A stretch of 64,000 nucleotides of DNA, from IMG/VR virus record IMGVR_UViG_3300033388_007730, positions 1-64,000 of that record; one strand, written 5' to 3'. Each line of letters begins with the position of its first letter. The first letter of the stretch is position 1. Positions 20,186 through 31,100 of the stretch are shown here, one piece after another. Under the pieces are notes generated by a model that saw nothing but the letters and a program-made list of their open reading frames with translations, was not told the origin of the DNA and made no database searches. A program made the translations under genes and the position numbers. This DNA comes from a virus.

Positions 20186-22264
20186 ATGAGCTTAAAATTA
20201 ATAATAAAAATAGATAATCAATTTGCATATGATCATGATGCTTCTTTATTGCCAACGAGAGTATCTAATGAATATCCTATGATAACTTGGAGTATAGATG
20301 CGGAAGATAGGGCTTCTGTAAATACTTCTACTGGAAGTGTTGTTCAGGAAGGTGCTTTTGGACAGTCCAGTTATGATATAAGGATGTCTACTAATGATTC
20401 TGGTATCGGTAATGATTCTTTTTTTGGTAATGTAGCCCAGACAGGAGTCGTGGAAAGTCAGAATAAATTTTGGCAGTATAATGGAATTCCATTGATAAGA
20501 GGGATTACATATTATGGTCAGATAAAAGTTGTCGATGAGGCTGATAGAAATAGTGGTTGGGATACATTCATATTTTCTTATAATAATTTACCATATATTT
20601 CTAATATAATTATTTTACCTTCATCTCCTTCTGTTAATGATGATTTGCAATTATCTTATGATTTTTTTGATGCAGATGGAGATCTAGAAAATGGTTCTAT
20701 TATAAGATGGTTTAAAAATGGAGTATATCAAAAACAACATGACAATAATACAATTGTTGATAGTAGATTCATGCAGAACGGCGACAAATGGATGGTCGAT
20801 ATTTATCCTAATGATGGGTATGAGTTTGGTATTAGAGTTTCTTCAAGAGAGGTGATGGTGGAGAAGACAGCAGTTACTGTTTCTAATGTAAATGTTTTGC
20901 CAAAAAATCCAACTGTTAATAATATATTAATGGCTGATTATAGAATTAGTAATGAAATTGAGGAAGCAAATGTATTTATTAAGTGGTATATAAATAATCA
21001 GTTAAATTCTACATTAAATAATAAAAAGTTTGTTAAGCCATCTTTAACTGTTGGTGATTCTGTTAGGTGCGAAGTTAAACACATCAATGAAATAGCATAC
21101 GTGTCTTCTTCTAATGAGATTGTAGTAGATAGTTATTTTGTTGTCAAAGATATAATGGTTGATGGTAGAATTGAACCTCTTGATGTGTCTAGTATTAAAC
21201 CGTCTGTCAGATGGAGAACATATATCCCAGATGGTAAGGAAATTAATTATATTTCTATTAAAATAGGAAAATTTTATGATGATGACAGTATCTATTCTAC
21301 TATGTTGAATACTAGTAAAGAAGTTTTTTCTGTTCCAGGAGGTTTATTGCAAACGGGAGTTGATTATTATATTTCAATAGCAGCCAGTGATACCACGACA
21401 TTTGATAAATATTCTAGCAGCCATTTCAGAGTCAGAGGCTCTAGATGGGAACAGCTTGTCGATAATAGCACAGGATGGACTATCGAAGCGCTTTTACTTA
21501 CTAACGAGGTCACTAATAGCAACCATGTTCTTAGAATAAGTGATGGAGCAAAATTTGCAGAAATAAAAATAAACAAAGATGGATTATCTCTTATATCAGG
21601 AGACGTGATAGAGTATACCCTAGTAGATTTATTTTTTAATAAATCTAGAATATTAACAATAGCAGGGATAAGAAATGATATAAAAATTTATATAGATAAG
21701 GTCTTAGTGATAGATGGTAGTGGAATATTTACGCAAGGGTCTAGTTCTAAGTTTTTAGAGTTAGGAAGAGTAATTAGCGGCGATTATACTTTTAATTATA
21801 AATATTTGTTTTATACAGTGAGCGGTTATTTCCTTCCAGGAGATAGCAGCGAATATACCAATATGAAATTTCACACATTTATGGAATTTGAGGACAATGA
21901 AGTTATTGCGTTGAGTGAATATGTTCAAGGAGAAAATGTTTTTGGATTGAATCCAGATAATGAAAATGATAATGGAGCTGTTTATACTATAAGACCAAAA
22001 GGAAGCATAAATGGTAGTACTGTTGCTAGGACATTTTCACCAATAAACAACATAAATATTTCTAATGATAAAAGCAAAATTGTTTGTTCTCATTCTAGCG
22101 GGGCTACTATTATAAATGGATATACTATTGATCAGTTTGACAAAGAATTAATTTTTGTCGGTAGCGATGTTCTTCCAGATAATGATGGATGGGAACTTGT
22201 TCAAAGTGCAAGAGGTGAATCTGCTTATTTTGATGATAACGGTTTTAATATAAATACATTGTAA
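20186..22264 (+). CDS. Virion protein with PKD/Ig-like domains and a LamG-like domain
   Basis: The 692-residue protein starts at ATG 20186 with AAGG upstream. An FN3/Ig-like first part includes MITWSIDAEDR and GITYYGQIKVVD. Residues ~140-330 contain PKD-like pairs with the pattern Y-x-F-x-DADGD-x-EN..IRWFKNG, closing with GDKWMVDIYPNDGYE; similar modules occur in the gene at 41600. A LamG-like domain follows at ~415-580 (WTIEALLLTNE, IKIYIDKVLVIDG). No catalytic motif is visible. It sits in the same closely spaced set as its neighbours and probably contributes to an extended fibre or baseplate appendage. Confidence 0.7.
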   Translation: MSLKLIIKIDNQFAYDHDASLLPTRVSNEYPMITWSIDAEDRASVNTSTGSVVQEGAFGQSSYDIRMSTNDSGIGNDSFFGNVAQTGVVESQNKFWQYNGIPLIRGITYYGQIKVVDEADRNSGWDTFIFSYNNLPYISNIIILPSSPSVNDDLQLSYDFFDADGDLENGSIIRWFKNGVYQKQHDNNTIVDSRFMQNGDKWMVDIYPNDGYEFGIRVSSREVMVEKTAVTVSNVNVLPKNPTVNNILMADYRISNEIEEANVFIKWYINNQLNSTLNNKKFVKPSLTVGDSVRCEVKHINEIAYVSSSNEIVVDSYFVVKDIMVDGRIEPLDVSSIKPSVRWRTYIPDGKEINYISIKIGKFYDDDSIYSTMLNTSKEVFSVPGGLLQTGVDYYISIAASDTTTFDKYSSSHFRVRGSRWEQLVDNSTGWTIEALLLTNEVTNSNHVLRISDGAKFAEIKINKDGLSLISGDVIEYTLVDLFFNKSRILTIAGIRNDIKIYIDKVLVIDGSGIFTQGSSSKFLELGRVISGDYTFNYKYLFYTVSGYFLPGDSSEYTNMKFHTFMEFEDNEVIALSEYVQGENVFGLNPDNENDNGAVYTIRPKGSINGSTVARTFSPINNINISNDKSKIVCSHSSGATIINGYTIDQFDKELIFVGSDVLPDNDGWELVQSARGESAYFDDNGFNINTL

Positions 22265-22276
22265 AGAGAGAATATA

Positions 22277-25200
22277 ATGAGTATTGAATATGGTGCTGAT
22301 GCTAGAGGTGGAAAGTGGTATTATACCAATAATAAATTTGGCACAAAATGGTTTGATAATGTTAATAATAACAAAGGGTGGACAGTAGATTTTAGCTTGA
22401 TGGTAGTTGATGTGCAAAATAATGACAACATCTTAGATAAAAATACTAAAGCAAGAGGGATTGGAGTATATGTTAACGATGGCGCAAAGCAAGAAGAAAT
22501 AAATTTCTTAACTCAAGAAATATCATTTGTTAACGCTGACAAAAATATTGTTTATGATACAACTGGAGATATAGATTATAGGCTCATAGGCAAAAAAGAC
22601 AATTTAAAATTGTTTGCTAGGGCTTCTGGTGATGCAACTTATTCTAATATAGCTAATGTTAACTTTACAAGGAAGGCTACTAATAATGGAAACGGGTTAA
22701 AACCAGCAGTTTTTGAAGATGCTGGAGGTAATGTTCATGTTGCATGGCATGATGATGGCAACGGAGCAGGTAATATATATTATGCCAGATATTCGAGTGG
22801 AGTATGGTCGGATCCGGAACTTGTAGTTAATAATGATCATGGTAATCAATTTGTAGATATAATCGTTGATGTTGATGAAAATGTATATTTAGTATATGAA
22901 GCCAAAGAAGACGATGGAAGTTTAATTGGATTAGTTTTTAGAAATTCTATTGGATGGAGCAAACCATATTATACTAGTGTTGGTGATGGATATTGTAAAA
23001 ATCCAAAATTAGTTTTTGATAGTAGATCTAATGTCTGTGTTGTTTGGTCTGATGGAAGAGATATTCATCCGCAGATATATTTAAATTCTTTTTCTAATGA
23101 AGATGTTAATTGGACTGGAGAAGTAAAATTATCTAATAGCGAGTACGGGGCATACAGGCCATCTATATCTTCGTATTTGGATGATGTATTTATTTCTTGG
23201 ACAAAAAAGAATACTGATGGTTCTTCAGTTATTGAAATAATTAAATATAATTCAGCCACTAGTCTATTGGGATCTTCTGTTCAAGTTAGCAACATTGTTA
23301 ATAATTCTGATTATTCTGATACTTTGGTTAATGTTAGTGGCAAGGTATTTGTGGCGTGGAGTGATAATAGCCCTGGAGATTATAATATTTATTCTAAGAT
23401 TTTATCTCCTTCTCTGGCTACTGTGGATGATGAAGGGTTAATAGTTGATGGATATGGTGCTGCTAGATATCCATCTCTTTCTGAACAAACTTCCACAGGA
23501 GATATTTATGTCACATGGCAAGATTACAAGAGTGATTATGATAGAACTACTCCTATTACAGATCCATCAGGAACTCCTCTTACATTAACACAAGAGCCAT
23601 TGAATTCTGCTTTATATGTTGCAGTTTATCAAGATAATTCATTTTCATCTAGTGTGAATATATTATTTGAGGATAATAGAAACACATATTTTCCAGATAC
23701 TCCAGCATTTTTTGGTGGAGAGTTGCCAATTTTATATGAATCATATTCTGTTAATGAATATGGCTTTTTAAGTGAGAATGGATTATTGTCGCAAATAAAA
23801 TGTGCATTTTATAATCTATCTAGAAGCGAGTCTACTTATACTCCTACTTATGGATCAAATAATGATGGGCAAAATATTAGTACTGAAGTAGGTTTAGATA
23901 GAGATGTGTTGTTGAATAAAAATGCGTCAACAAAAGAGATAAGATTCGGTGATTTTTCTAATGTCATGAATGCGCATTATATATTTAAGAATTTTAAATA
24001 TTATACCAATGATGCTGTTGAACCATTTAGCATTACTGAAATAAATTCTTCTACTTTTCCTGTTGGTAAAATGTCTTCTTTTGATGCTGTTATTAACAAC
24101 TATGGCGATGTGTGGATGGCTGGTTCTTGTGGTGTTAATTTTTATGTAGATAGGCAGAGTAGAGTAATATCTGTAGGAGAAAAAGGTGAAATTGCAGGAT
24201 TTGTAAATATTAGTGGGGATAGGGTAGAGGATGAAGAAGATTTAAAGAAAATTAAAGCAATTGCATTTGATAAATACAATAATATGTATATAGGAGGGGA
24301 AAATGGAGTAAGATATGCAATTGATCACATTAATGGATTCAAAATAGTACCAGGTGATTCTTCTAGTTTAATTACATCAATGATATTTGATAAAGAAAAT
24401 AATTTGTTCATTGGAACAGCAAATGGTTTAAGATCTTATTCTGTAAGTTATAATGATGATGGAGAACCATCACTATCAGAAATAATTTATGAAGGTGCTC
24501 CTGTTGGAGTCAATATAACATCTTTAAAAGTTGATGATAATAACTGTGTTTGGATTGGTTCTGATAACAGTGGTTTGTATAGATTTTATAAAGGAGTGTT
24601 CTTTAATTTTTTGGTAAGGGATGGATTATCGTCTAATATTGTTAATGACATTGCTATTAGGAATACTGCAATAAGATATATAGCTACTTCTAATGGAATA
24701 AATAAAATGATAGGATTTGGTTTTGATGCTGATGATATAATCTCAGATAATGATGATATATGGAATAATAATGTGAAGAGTATATTGTGGAAAGATCCAA
24801 ATCTTATTATAGCAGGAACACTTTCTAGAATAAATCAGATATTAGTTGATGATATTAATGAGGAATATAGCACATTAATTTATGAGCCTAGCTCTTCTGT
24901 AATAAGTAATGATGATTTCCAAGTATATTATGTAATTGGAGAAAACGATATAGACATAGAAAGCAATGAGATATTGGAAGTTTATATAAATGGAACACTT
25001 GTTAGTTATGGCTATGATATAGGTTTCGATAAAATAACTGATCCTTCAAACCCAAGAAGAATTATTAGATTTAAAGTATCTTTGAGCCATAATGATATTG
25101 TTGAGACTGTTATTAGAAGGGACATTGCGAAGTTATCAGAATTCAGCAAAACATTTGCGGAGAAATCTGATCTTGGTTTTTCATCTATAAAAATAAAAGA

Positions 25201-28102
25201 TTTTGTATTAGATTCTACAGATATTTCTAATCCTAAATTATATACTACAACTAGTGGTGAAGAAAAAGGGGTAAATATAAATGATAGTACTAGTTTGCTT
25301 CCATTTGATAAAATTCATTTAGACACTACTCCTCCTACATTTACAGAAGTAGCAAATGCTGGAATCAATATAGGAGATCAGGTAGATAGAGGAATAGTAG
25401 AAATTAATATAATAGGGGCAACTGATGGAGACAGTGGTTCAGGCATAGATACAATGATAGTTTCTAATAATAGTGATTTTGTAGATGATCAAGGAACAGC
25501 ATTACCGTCTGTGCCATTCTCGACTCCAGTTAATCATAGTTTGGGTGTTACACTAGAAGATATTACAGTTCCATTGTTATTTACCACAGGCGATGGTAGT
25601 AAAATTGTATATTTTGCAGATGTTAATGAGCTGTATGCGTCTACATCTCAACCTGCAATAGTATATAAATATAATTGGACTACAATTGCATGGGAGGAAG
25701 TTTATTCTTATGGCGATGATTTCTTTGTTGATTTTATAACTAAGTATAATGAAAAGCTGATTATAAGCGTTGGGCATTCATCTAACATAGCTAGATTATA
25801 TACTTATAATTATAATATTTCTGACAATATCGTTGAGAGTATAGTTTTTTCAGACATATTAAATGTATCTGAGTCTAGAGCTTTTTGCAATTATGAATTA
25901 AATGGAAAGTTATATGTTGGAACTGGTGTAGGACCAGGCGAAGGATCGGCTACAGGAGCTGGTAATAATGGTGTTCTATATGTATATGATGGCAGTGGTA
26001 CTATGGTTGAAGTTGTGAATGGAATAGACGATAATATATACTCATTAACAAATATTACGGGGAATGATAATTTATTAGCGGGGACTGGTAATAGTGGATT
26101 TATTTATGAAATTGATATAAGTGGTGAAGCTGCTTTTATAATTCATAATAATAATGAATCTATTGTTTCAATGGCTTATTTAGATTTAAATACAGAAGGT
26201 TTTGTTTTTGCTGGCGGATCATCTATGGGAGTTATACGAAGATCTTCTACTAATAATAACTCTTATGATGTATCATTCAGAACTATTCCTAGTAGTATTA
26301 GTGCTTTAGAAACTTTTATAGAGACTGTAGATGGTGTAGCGATAAATAGATTATACGCAGCAGTTGGAAGCGTTATTTATTATTTATCTGAGAGCAGATC
26401 CTGGGTATGGAGATATACTCATACTGAGAATATTAATGATATTGCATTTGATAGCAATAAAAATGATTTATATGTAATTTCTAATTCTAATATTACAAAG
26501 ATTAGTGAGTTAGCAGAAGAAAAGACTGTTTATTTAAAACTTATTGATAGAGCAGGAAATGAGAGTGAAATAGATGCTGCTTTGACAGTAGATGAGAATA
26601 AGTTTGTTGACAGTATTGATATAGATACTCTTATGGATTTCATAAATGAGAATAAGATATTTGAATTAAACGAATTCGGAGAAACTATATATACCTTAAA
26701 AGGCGATAATAAATTTTATTCGGCAAATAAGATAGAACAAGAAAAAGGAGAGTATTTAAGTGAAATATTTAATGGTACTAATGATTTAGTAAAGTGGGAT
26801 AATTTATCTTGGGTAGCTACAGAATTGTACGATACAAGTGTCTTAATGTATGTTAGAACTAATAGCTTTAATAATGATATACTTACGACAGACTGGATTG
26901 GACCGTATACGACAAGCGATTCTGCTGGTGTTGATTTAAGCAGTTTCTCAGGTCAATATATACAATTTAAAGTTGAATTGATAAGCACTGTTAAGGGAGT
27001 CAGTCCTTCTTTCCATAGAGCTAATATAAGAGCAGTTACAAGCGAAGCAATTCACTTCTTTACTACTAATTTTGTTATGCCTAGCAGGGTACAAAAAGGG
27101 ATTGTTACTAGCCAAAAGGTAGTTCCTGTATCTGCTGATGTTGTTTTTGGAATGAATACTACTAACTCTGTTGATTGGGCTGATTATCAAGAGGTAGACG
27201 AAAATAGATTGTTTAATATTAATCAATCAGGTACTAATCTTAGAGTAGGTATAAAATTAATTAGTCCTAGCAGATCTTTGGTTGAATCGACTGGATTTGA
27301 TGAGTATGGTCCATACAATTCTGAATTATTTGTTAATACTGTTAGTTTTACGATGGAGAATAATACATCTACTACAAATGATTATCATTTTAGAGTATCA
27401 TTGTATAGTGATGTCAATTTAACAAACGAAGTATTTTCTGCTTATTCATCTGATAGTTCTGATGGATTTAATGCTGATGGGATTGCTATACCAGAGGATG
27501 GAGTATCTATTATTGCTAATGGGACTTCAGATGTTTTGTTCTCTGTCCCTGGGTCTGCCAACATAACGTGTAATACTTATTATTATGTGAAAATAGAATA
27601 TATTTATGATGTTGATTTTATTGTTCTTGATGATAATAATACTTTTGTATCTGGTTGCACAGCCTCATTCATCGACAATATAGATTTTGATTTTATTAAT
27701 AATGAATCAACTGCCAATTATTATCATTTTAGAGTTAAGTTTTATAGTGACTTAGAAAGGACGAGTGAATATTTGACAGAATTCAGTGGAAACGATAGGT
27801 CTGGTTGGTTTATAAACGATGTTCAGATTCCAGAAGCGGGAGCACTAGTAGAGTCTGGGGAAACAGTGAATGTGGTATTTAGACCAGACTCAGATGACTT
27901 CGATGTCAATAAAATTTATTATCTATCTATAGAAGCTCATGATGGTAGTAGTTATGTGTTTGAAGATAATTCATATACATTTCAGTTGAGAGATGTTCAA
28001 TCGACAGAATCCTGCGGGGGATATGATGATGTCCCTATTGTAAAGAATTTTGGAGTTATGATAGAATTAGAAGATAATGAATTTGTTACTTTAAATATAT
28101 AA
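22277..28102 (+). CDS. Giant tail/adhesin protein with several beta-propellers and two YSD modules
   Basis: The 1,941-residue protein starts at ATG 22277 after AAAGAGAG. A LamG-like start (~1-130) is followed by sialidase-like blades (~135-450) such as VHVAWHDDGNGAGNIYYAR and VFVAWSDNSPGDYNIYSK. Residues ~655-812 repeat NNMYIGGENG, NNLFIGTANGL and NCVWIGSDNSGLYRF, the pattern of two-component-regulator propellers. A further propeller-like part spans ~1090-1420 (YVGTGVGPG, LLAGTGNSGFIYEID). Two copies of the YSD module (~1684-1780 and ~1801-1900; HFRVSLYSD and HFRVKFYSD) are near the end. No membrane segment is present. Such stacked propellers suggest a long extracellular binding appendage; the receptor is unknown. 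Confidence 0.75.
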   Translation: MSIEYGADARGGKWYYTNNKFGTKWFDNVNNNKGWTVDFSLMVVDVQNNDNILDKNTKARGIGVYVNDGAKQEEINFLTQEISFVNADKNIVYDTTGDIDYRLIGKKDNLKLFARASGDATYSNIANVNFTRKATNNGNGLKPAVFEDAGGNVHVAWHDDGNGAGNIYYARYSSGVWSDPELVVNNDHGNQFVDIIVDVDENVYLVYEAKEDDGSLIGLVFRNSIGWSKPYYTSVGDGYCKNPKLVFDSRSNVCVVWSDGRDIHPQIYLNSFSNEDVNWTGEVKLSNSEYGAYRPSISSYLDDVFISWTKKNTDGSSVIEIIKYNSATSLLGSSVQVSNIVNNSDYSDTLVNVSGKVFVAWSDNSPGDYNIYSKILSPSLATVDDEGLIVDGYGAARYPSLSEQTSTGDIYVTWQDYKSDYDRTTPITDPSGTPLTLTQEPLNSALYVAVYQDNSFSSSVNILFEDNRNTYFPDTPAFFGGELPILYESYSVNEYGFLSENGLLSQIKCAFYNLSRSESTYTPTYGSNNDGQNISTEVGLDRDVLLNKNASTKEIRFGDFSNVMNAHYIFKNFKYYTNDAVEPFSITEINSSTFPVGKMSSFDAVINNYGDVWMAGSCGVNFYVDRQSRVISVGEKGEIAGFVNISGDRVEDEEDLKKIKAIAFDKYNNMYIGGENGVRYAIDHINGFKIVPGDSSSLITSMIFDKENNLFIGTANGLRSYSVSYNDDGEPSLSEIIYEGAPVGVNITSLKVDDNNCVWIGSDNSGLYRFYKGVFFNFLVRDGLSSNIVNDIAIRNTAIRYIATSNGINKMIGFGFDADDIISDNDDIWNNNVKSILWKDPNLIIAGTLSRINQILVDDINEEYSTLIYEPSSSVISNDDFQVYYVIGENDIDIESNEILEVYINGTLVSYGYDIGFDKITDPSNPRRIIRFKVSLSHNDIVETVIRRDIAKLSEFSKTFAEKSDLGFSSIKIKDFVLDSTDISNPKLYTTTSGEEKGVNINDSTSLLPFDKIHLDTTPPTFTEVANAGINIGDQVDRGIVEINIIGATDGDSGSGIDTMIVSNNSDFVDDQGTALPSVPFSTPVNHSLGVTLEDITVPLLFTTGDGSKIVYFADVNELYASTSQPAIVYKYNWTTIAWEEVYSYGDDFFVDFITKYNEKLIISVGHSSNIARLYTYNYNISDNIVESIVFSDILNVSESRAFCNYELNGKLYVGTGVGPGEGSATGAGNNGVLYVYDGSGTMVEVVNGIDDNIYSLTNITGNDNLLAGTGNSGFIYEIDISGEAAFIIHNNNESIVSMAYLDLNTEGFVFAGGSSMGVIRRSSTNNNSYDVSFRTIPSSISALETFIETVDGVAINRLYAAVGSVIYYLSESRSWVWRYTHTENINDIAFDSNKNDLYVISNSNITKISELAEEKTVYLKLIDRAGNESEIDAALTVDENKFVDSIDIDTLMDFINENKIFELNEFGETIYTLKGDNKFYSANKIEQEKGEYLSEIFNGTNDLVKWDNLSWVATELYDTSVLMYVRTNSFNNDILTTDWIGPYTTSDSAGVDLSSFSGQYIQFKVELISTVKGVSPSFHRANIRAVTSEAIHFFTTNFVMPSRVQKGIVTSQKVVPVSADVVFGMNTTNSVDWADYQEVDENRLFNINQSGTNLRVGIKLISPSRSLVESTGFDEYGPYNSELFVNTVSFTMENNTSTTNDYHFRVSLYSDVNLTNEVFSAYSSDSSDGFNADGIAIPEDGVSIIANGTSDVLFSVPGSANITCNTYYYVKIEYIYDVDFIVLDDNNTFVSGCTASFIDNIDFDFINNESTANYYHFRVKFYSDLERTSEYLTEFSGNDRSGWFINDVQIPEAGALVESGETVNVVFRPDSDDFDVNKIYYLSIEAHDGSSYVFEDNSYTFQLRDVQSTESCGGYDDVPIVKNFGVMIELEDNEFVTLNI

Positions 28103-28106
28103 TATC

Positions 28107-31100
28107 ATGCCTATAAAAACACCACATTATGGATTAGAAGCCTTTGGCTGGGGAGACATCTACTCTGCAAGAGTAGATGCTAGAAGATTTTCAACTATAG
28201 ATAGCCAATTGGCTTTCGTGTCTGATTTAATTGGACCTGGAGTCATAACTGGTTGGGATTTAACAACTGACAGCAATAATCGTATAATAGCTAGTGCTGG
28301 AATGGGCATTATAGGAAGAAATGTGCTTAAAACTTTTGGATCTTCTGAAATACTTGTTGACAGTAACTCTGAGAATTATATTTACATGAAGGAAAAAAGT
28401 AATGATGTAGGAGAAATAAGTGGCAATTCTGAAATAACTAGTATAGTTGGTGTTAATTTAATTCCTCCATCTAGCCCAACTGGGTTGCAACAAGAAAGCA
28501 GTATTATTTCTTATTTAGCAGGATTGGGAATTTATGATCCTGAGTTGATTACTTATTTAAAAAGACTTTTAAGCAGAGAAGATAATGATGATGATGTAGA
28601 GATAATAGGTTATAAAGAAATTGCTTTTAGTTGGGATGAGAACACAGAAGTAGATCTTAGTCATTATAAAATTGTAAAAATAGATGGTAATAGTACTTCT
28701 GATTTTATAACAACAGAAACTATTTATGCTGACACTAATTTAATTCAAAATAATGATTATAGTTATCAAATAATTGCTATCGATTTAAGCGGGAATGAAA
28801 GCTCAGTATCTGAAATAACAGTCAGAACAGATGTAGATACCAGAGTCCCGTTACCGCCAACTTTCATAGAAACTTTTCCAGGAGATGGATCATTTGAACT
28901 CATATGGGATGCATCTTCTTCTGATAATGTTAATAAATATGAAATAATTATACAATTATTGACTGATAGTTATGAAATAGATGGATCTCCTTCTACGCAT
29001 TATGTTTCTGTTATTGATGATTTATTTGACTCTACGTATGCGATTTTTACAGGGCTGAATAATAATAGAAATTATAGAATTACTATATCTTCTGTAAGTT
29101 TGGCAGGAATAAAATCTGAGAGCATATATGTGACTACTAAATTAGTTTTCTTCGCAGGAGCCGGAGAAGTCAATAGTTTAGATGTTTCTTTTGAAATTAG
29201 TGATTTTGAGAACATTGGGATAGAGACTGATGTATCTTGGAGATATCTTCCTAGCAATCCATATCTACTAGATGCAGAATTATTTTTAATAACATTTATA
29301 GAAAATGGAACGAGATTGTCTGATCCAATAGAAGTTTTGCCTAGTGTAGCTGCGTTGGCATCTTGTCCAGATGGCAATGATAGTAATGGAGTGTGTTATA
29401 CTACTCACATAAAGTATATTCCTTTTGAAAACGATGGTATTATATCGTATGAATCTATAAAAGAATATACTCCTTATATTGTGTTGATACAGACGAAAGA
29501 CGTAGATGGGAATATTAGCAGTGGTTTTATTTATAGGGTTAATAGAACTCCTGTATCTGTTAAAGTTTCATCTATAAGCAATTTTACTCTAACAAGAAGA
29601 ACGGACAATACAATACATCTGATTTGGGATAATCCTGAAGATGATTATTTTTCATATAATGTAATAAATATAGCTATTACAGATTTATCTGCTACCACAT
29701 TTAACCCATCTGCTGAAGAAGAGTTTACATATTTAGATGATGTTAGGATTGGTAGAACAAATGAATATATAATTCCTTCTAGTTTATTCAATGTTGCTTC
29801 TAGATATACGACAACAATTACATCTTATGATATATTTGGAACAGGAGGTGGATCTTTTCAATATGCTCATCAATTCACAGATCAGTTAGGAGTGATATTC
29901 CCACCATCTCCAGGTAATTTACTAGTTACCGCTGGTGATAGTGAAGTTAATTTAAAATGGGATCCGATAGGCGATGAATTCGATGTGGCTTATTATAGAA
30001 TCTATAGAGCTGATTATCAATTTTATCTTAGATCAGATGATTTTAGTATTATTAATACTATTCCATCATCTTTGACATATTTTACTGATTTTACAGTCAG
30101 TAATGGTAGTGTTTATAATTATTTTGTTACGTCTATAGATATATATGGGAATGAATCATTGAATCCTTCTTTTTATGGGTATATCTCTATAAGTTCTTTT
30201 GCGGCAGAACCAAGATCTAACAGCTCTATAAGTGTAGCAGAGGGATTAGAGGTTAATGTGGGAAGCAATGAAGTTGATGCTGAATTGTCATGGACTATTT
30301 CTTATGGGAATTTTGATGGATATGAAATATTAAGATCAGATGAAAATAATTATTCTTTTGAAACAACAGGGTATGCTTTTCCTGGCGATACAACATTTGT
30401 GGATCAAAATGCTATATTAAAGGATAATGTTAATTATTATTATATGATTAGAAAATTTAAAAATGATACGACATTAGCTATAACAAGCTCATCTGTTGCT
30501 CCATCTAAGTCTATTTTTATAGGAAAAGTTATTTCTTTAAATGGTATAATAACTTTTGATACATCAAATGTAGTAAATTTAATAAATTTTGAAGATCCAA
30601 TAAGGGAAAGAACAGAAGCTAAAGTAATAATTCATAATCATAAATTTGAAAATAATATTGATAGAAGAATAGAGTTAAGATCTAATTTGATAGTAGACTC
30701 GTGGTTAACTAATGATTTCTCGATATATCAAACTGTTCAAGACATTGAAGGTGCTACAAATTATGTTGTTAAAATTAGTGGCACTGTGAATAAAGATTAT
30801 TTTACTGATAGTAAAGGAAATGTTGATGTTACCCGTTTGAGAAAAGCACAAATAGGAGAATCTCCTGTAGAGTATGAAATAGATGTTAATGAAGGTATTA
30901 TCACTTTTAATGAGCCGTTGTATACAACTTGTGTTCCTTCGGAAACATCTCCAGTTGTAGTTTGTCCTGTTACACCATATACTTCATCAGCGCCATCTAT
31001 TTCTTTAGAGTTGATAGGATTATCTGAAGTCGATGGACTTCTAGTAGAAGATAAAGTAAAATCGTTCAGCGCAACGCAAGTGTCTAATGGATTAATAAGA

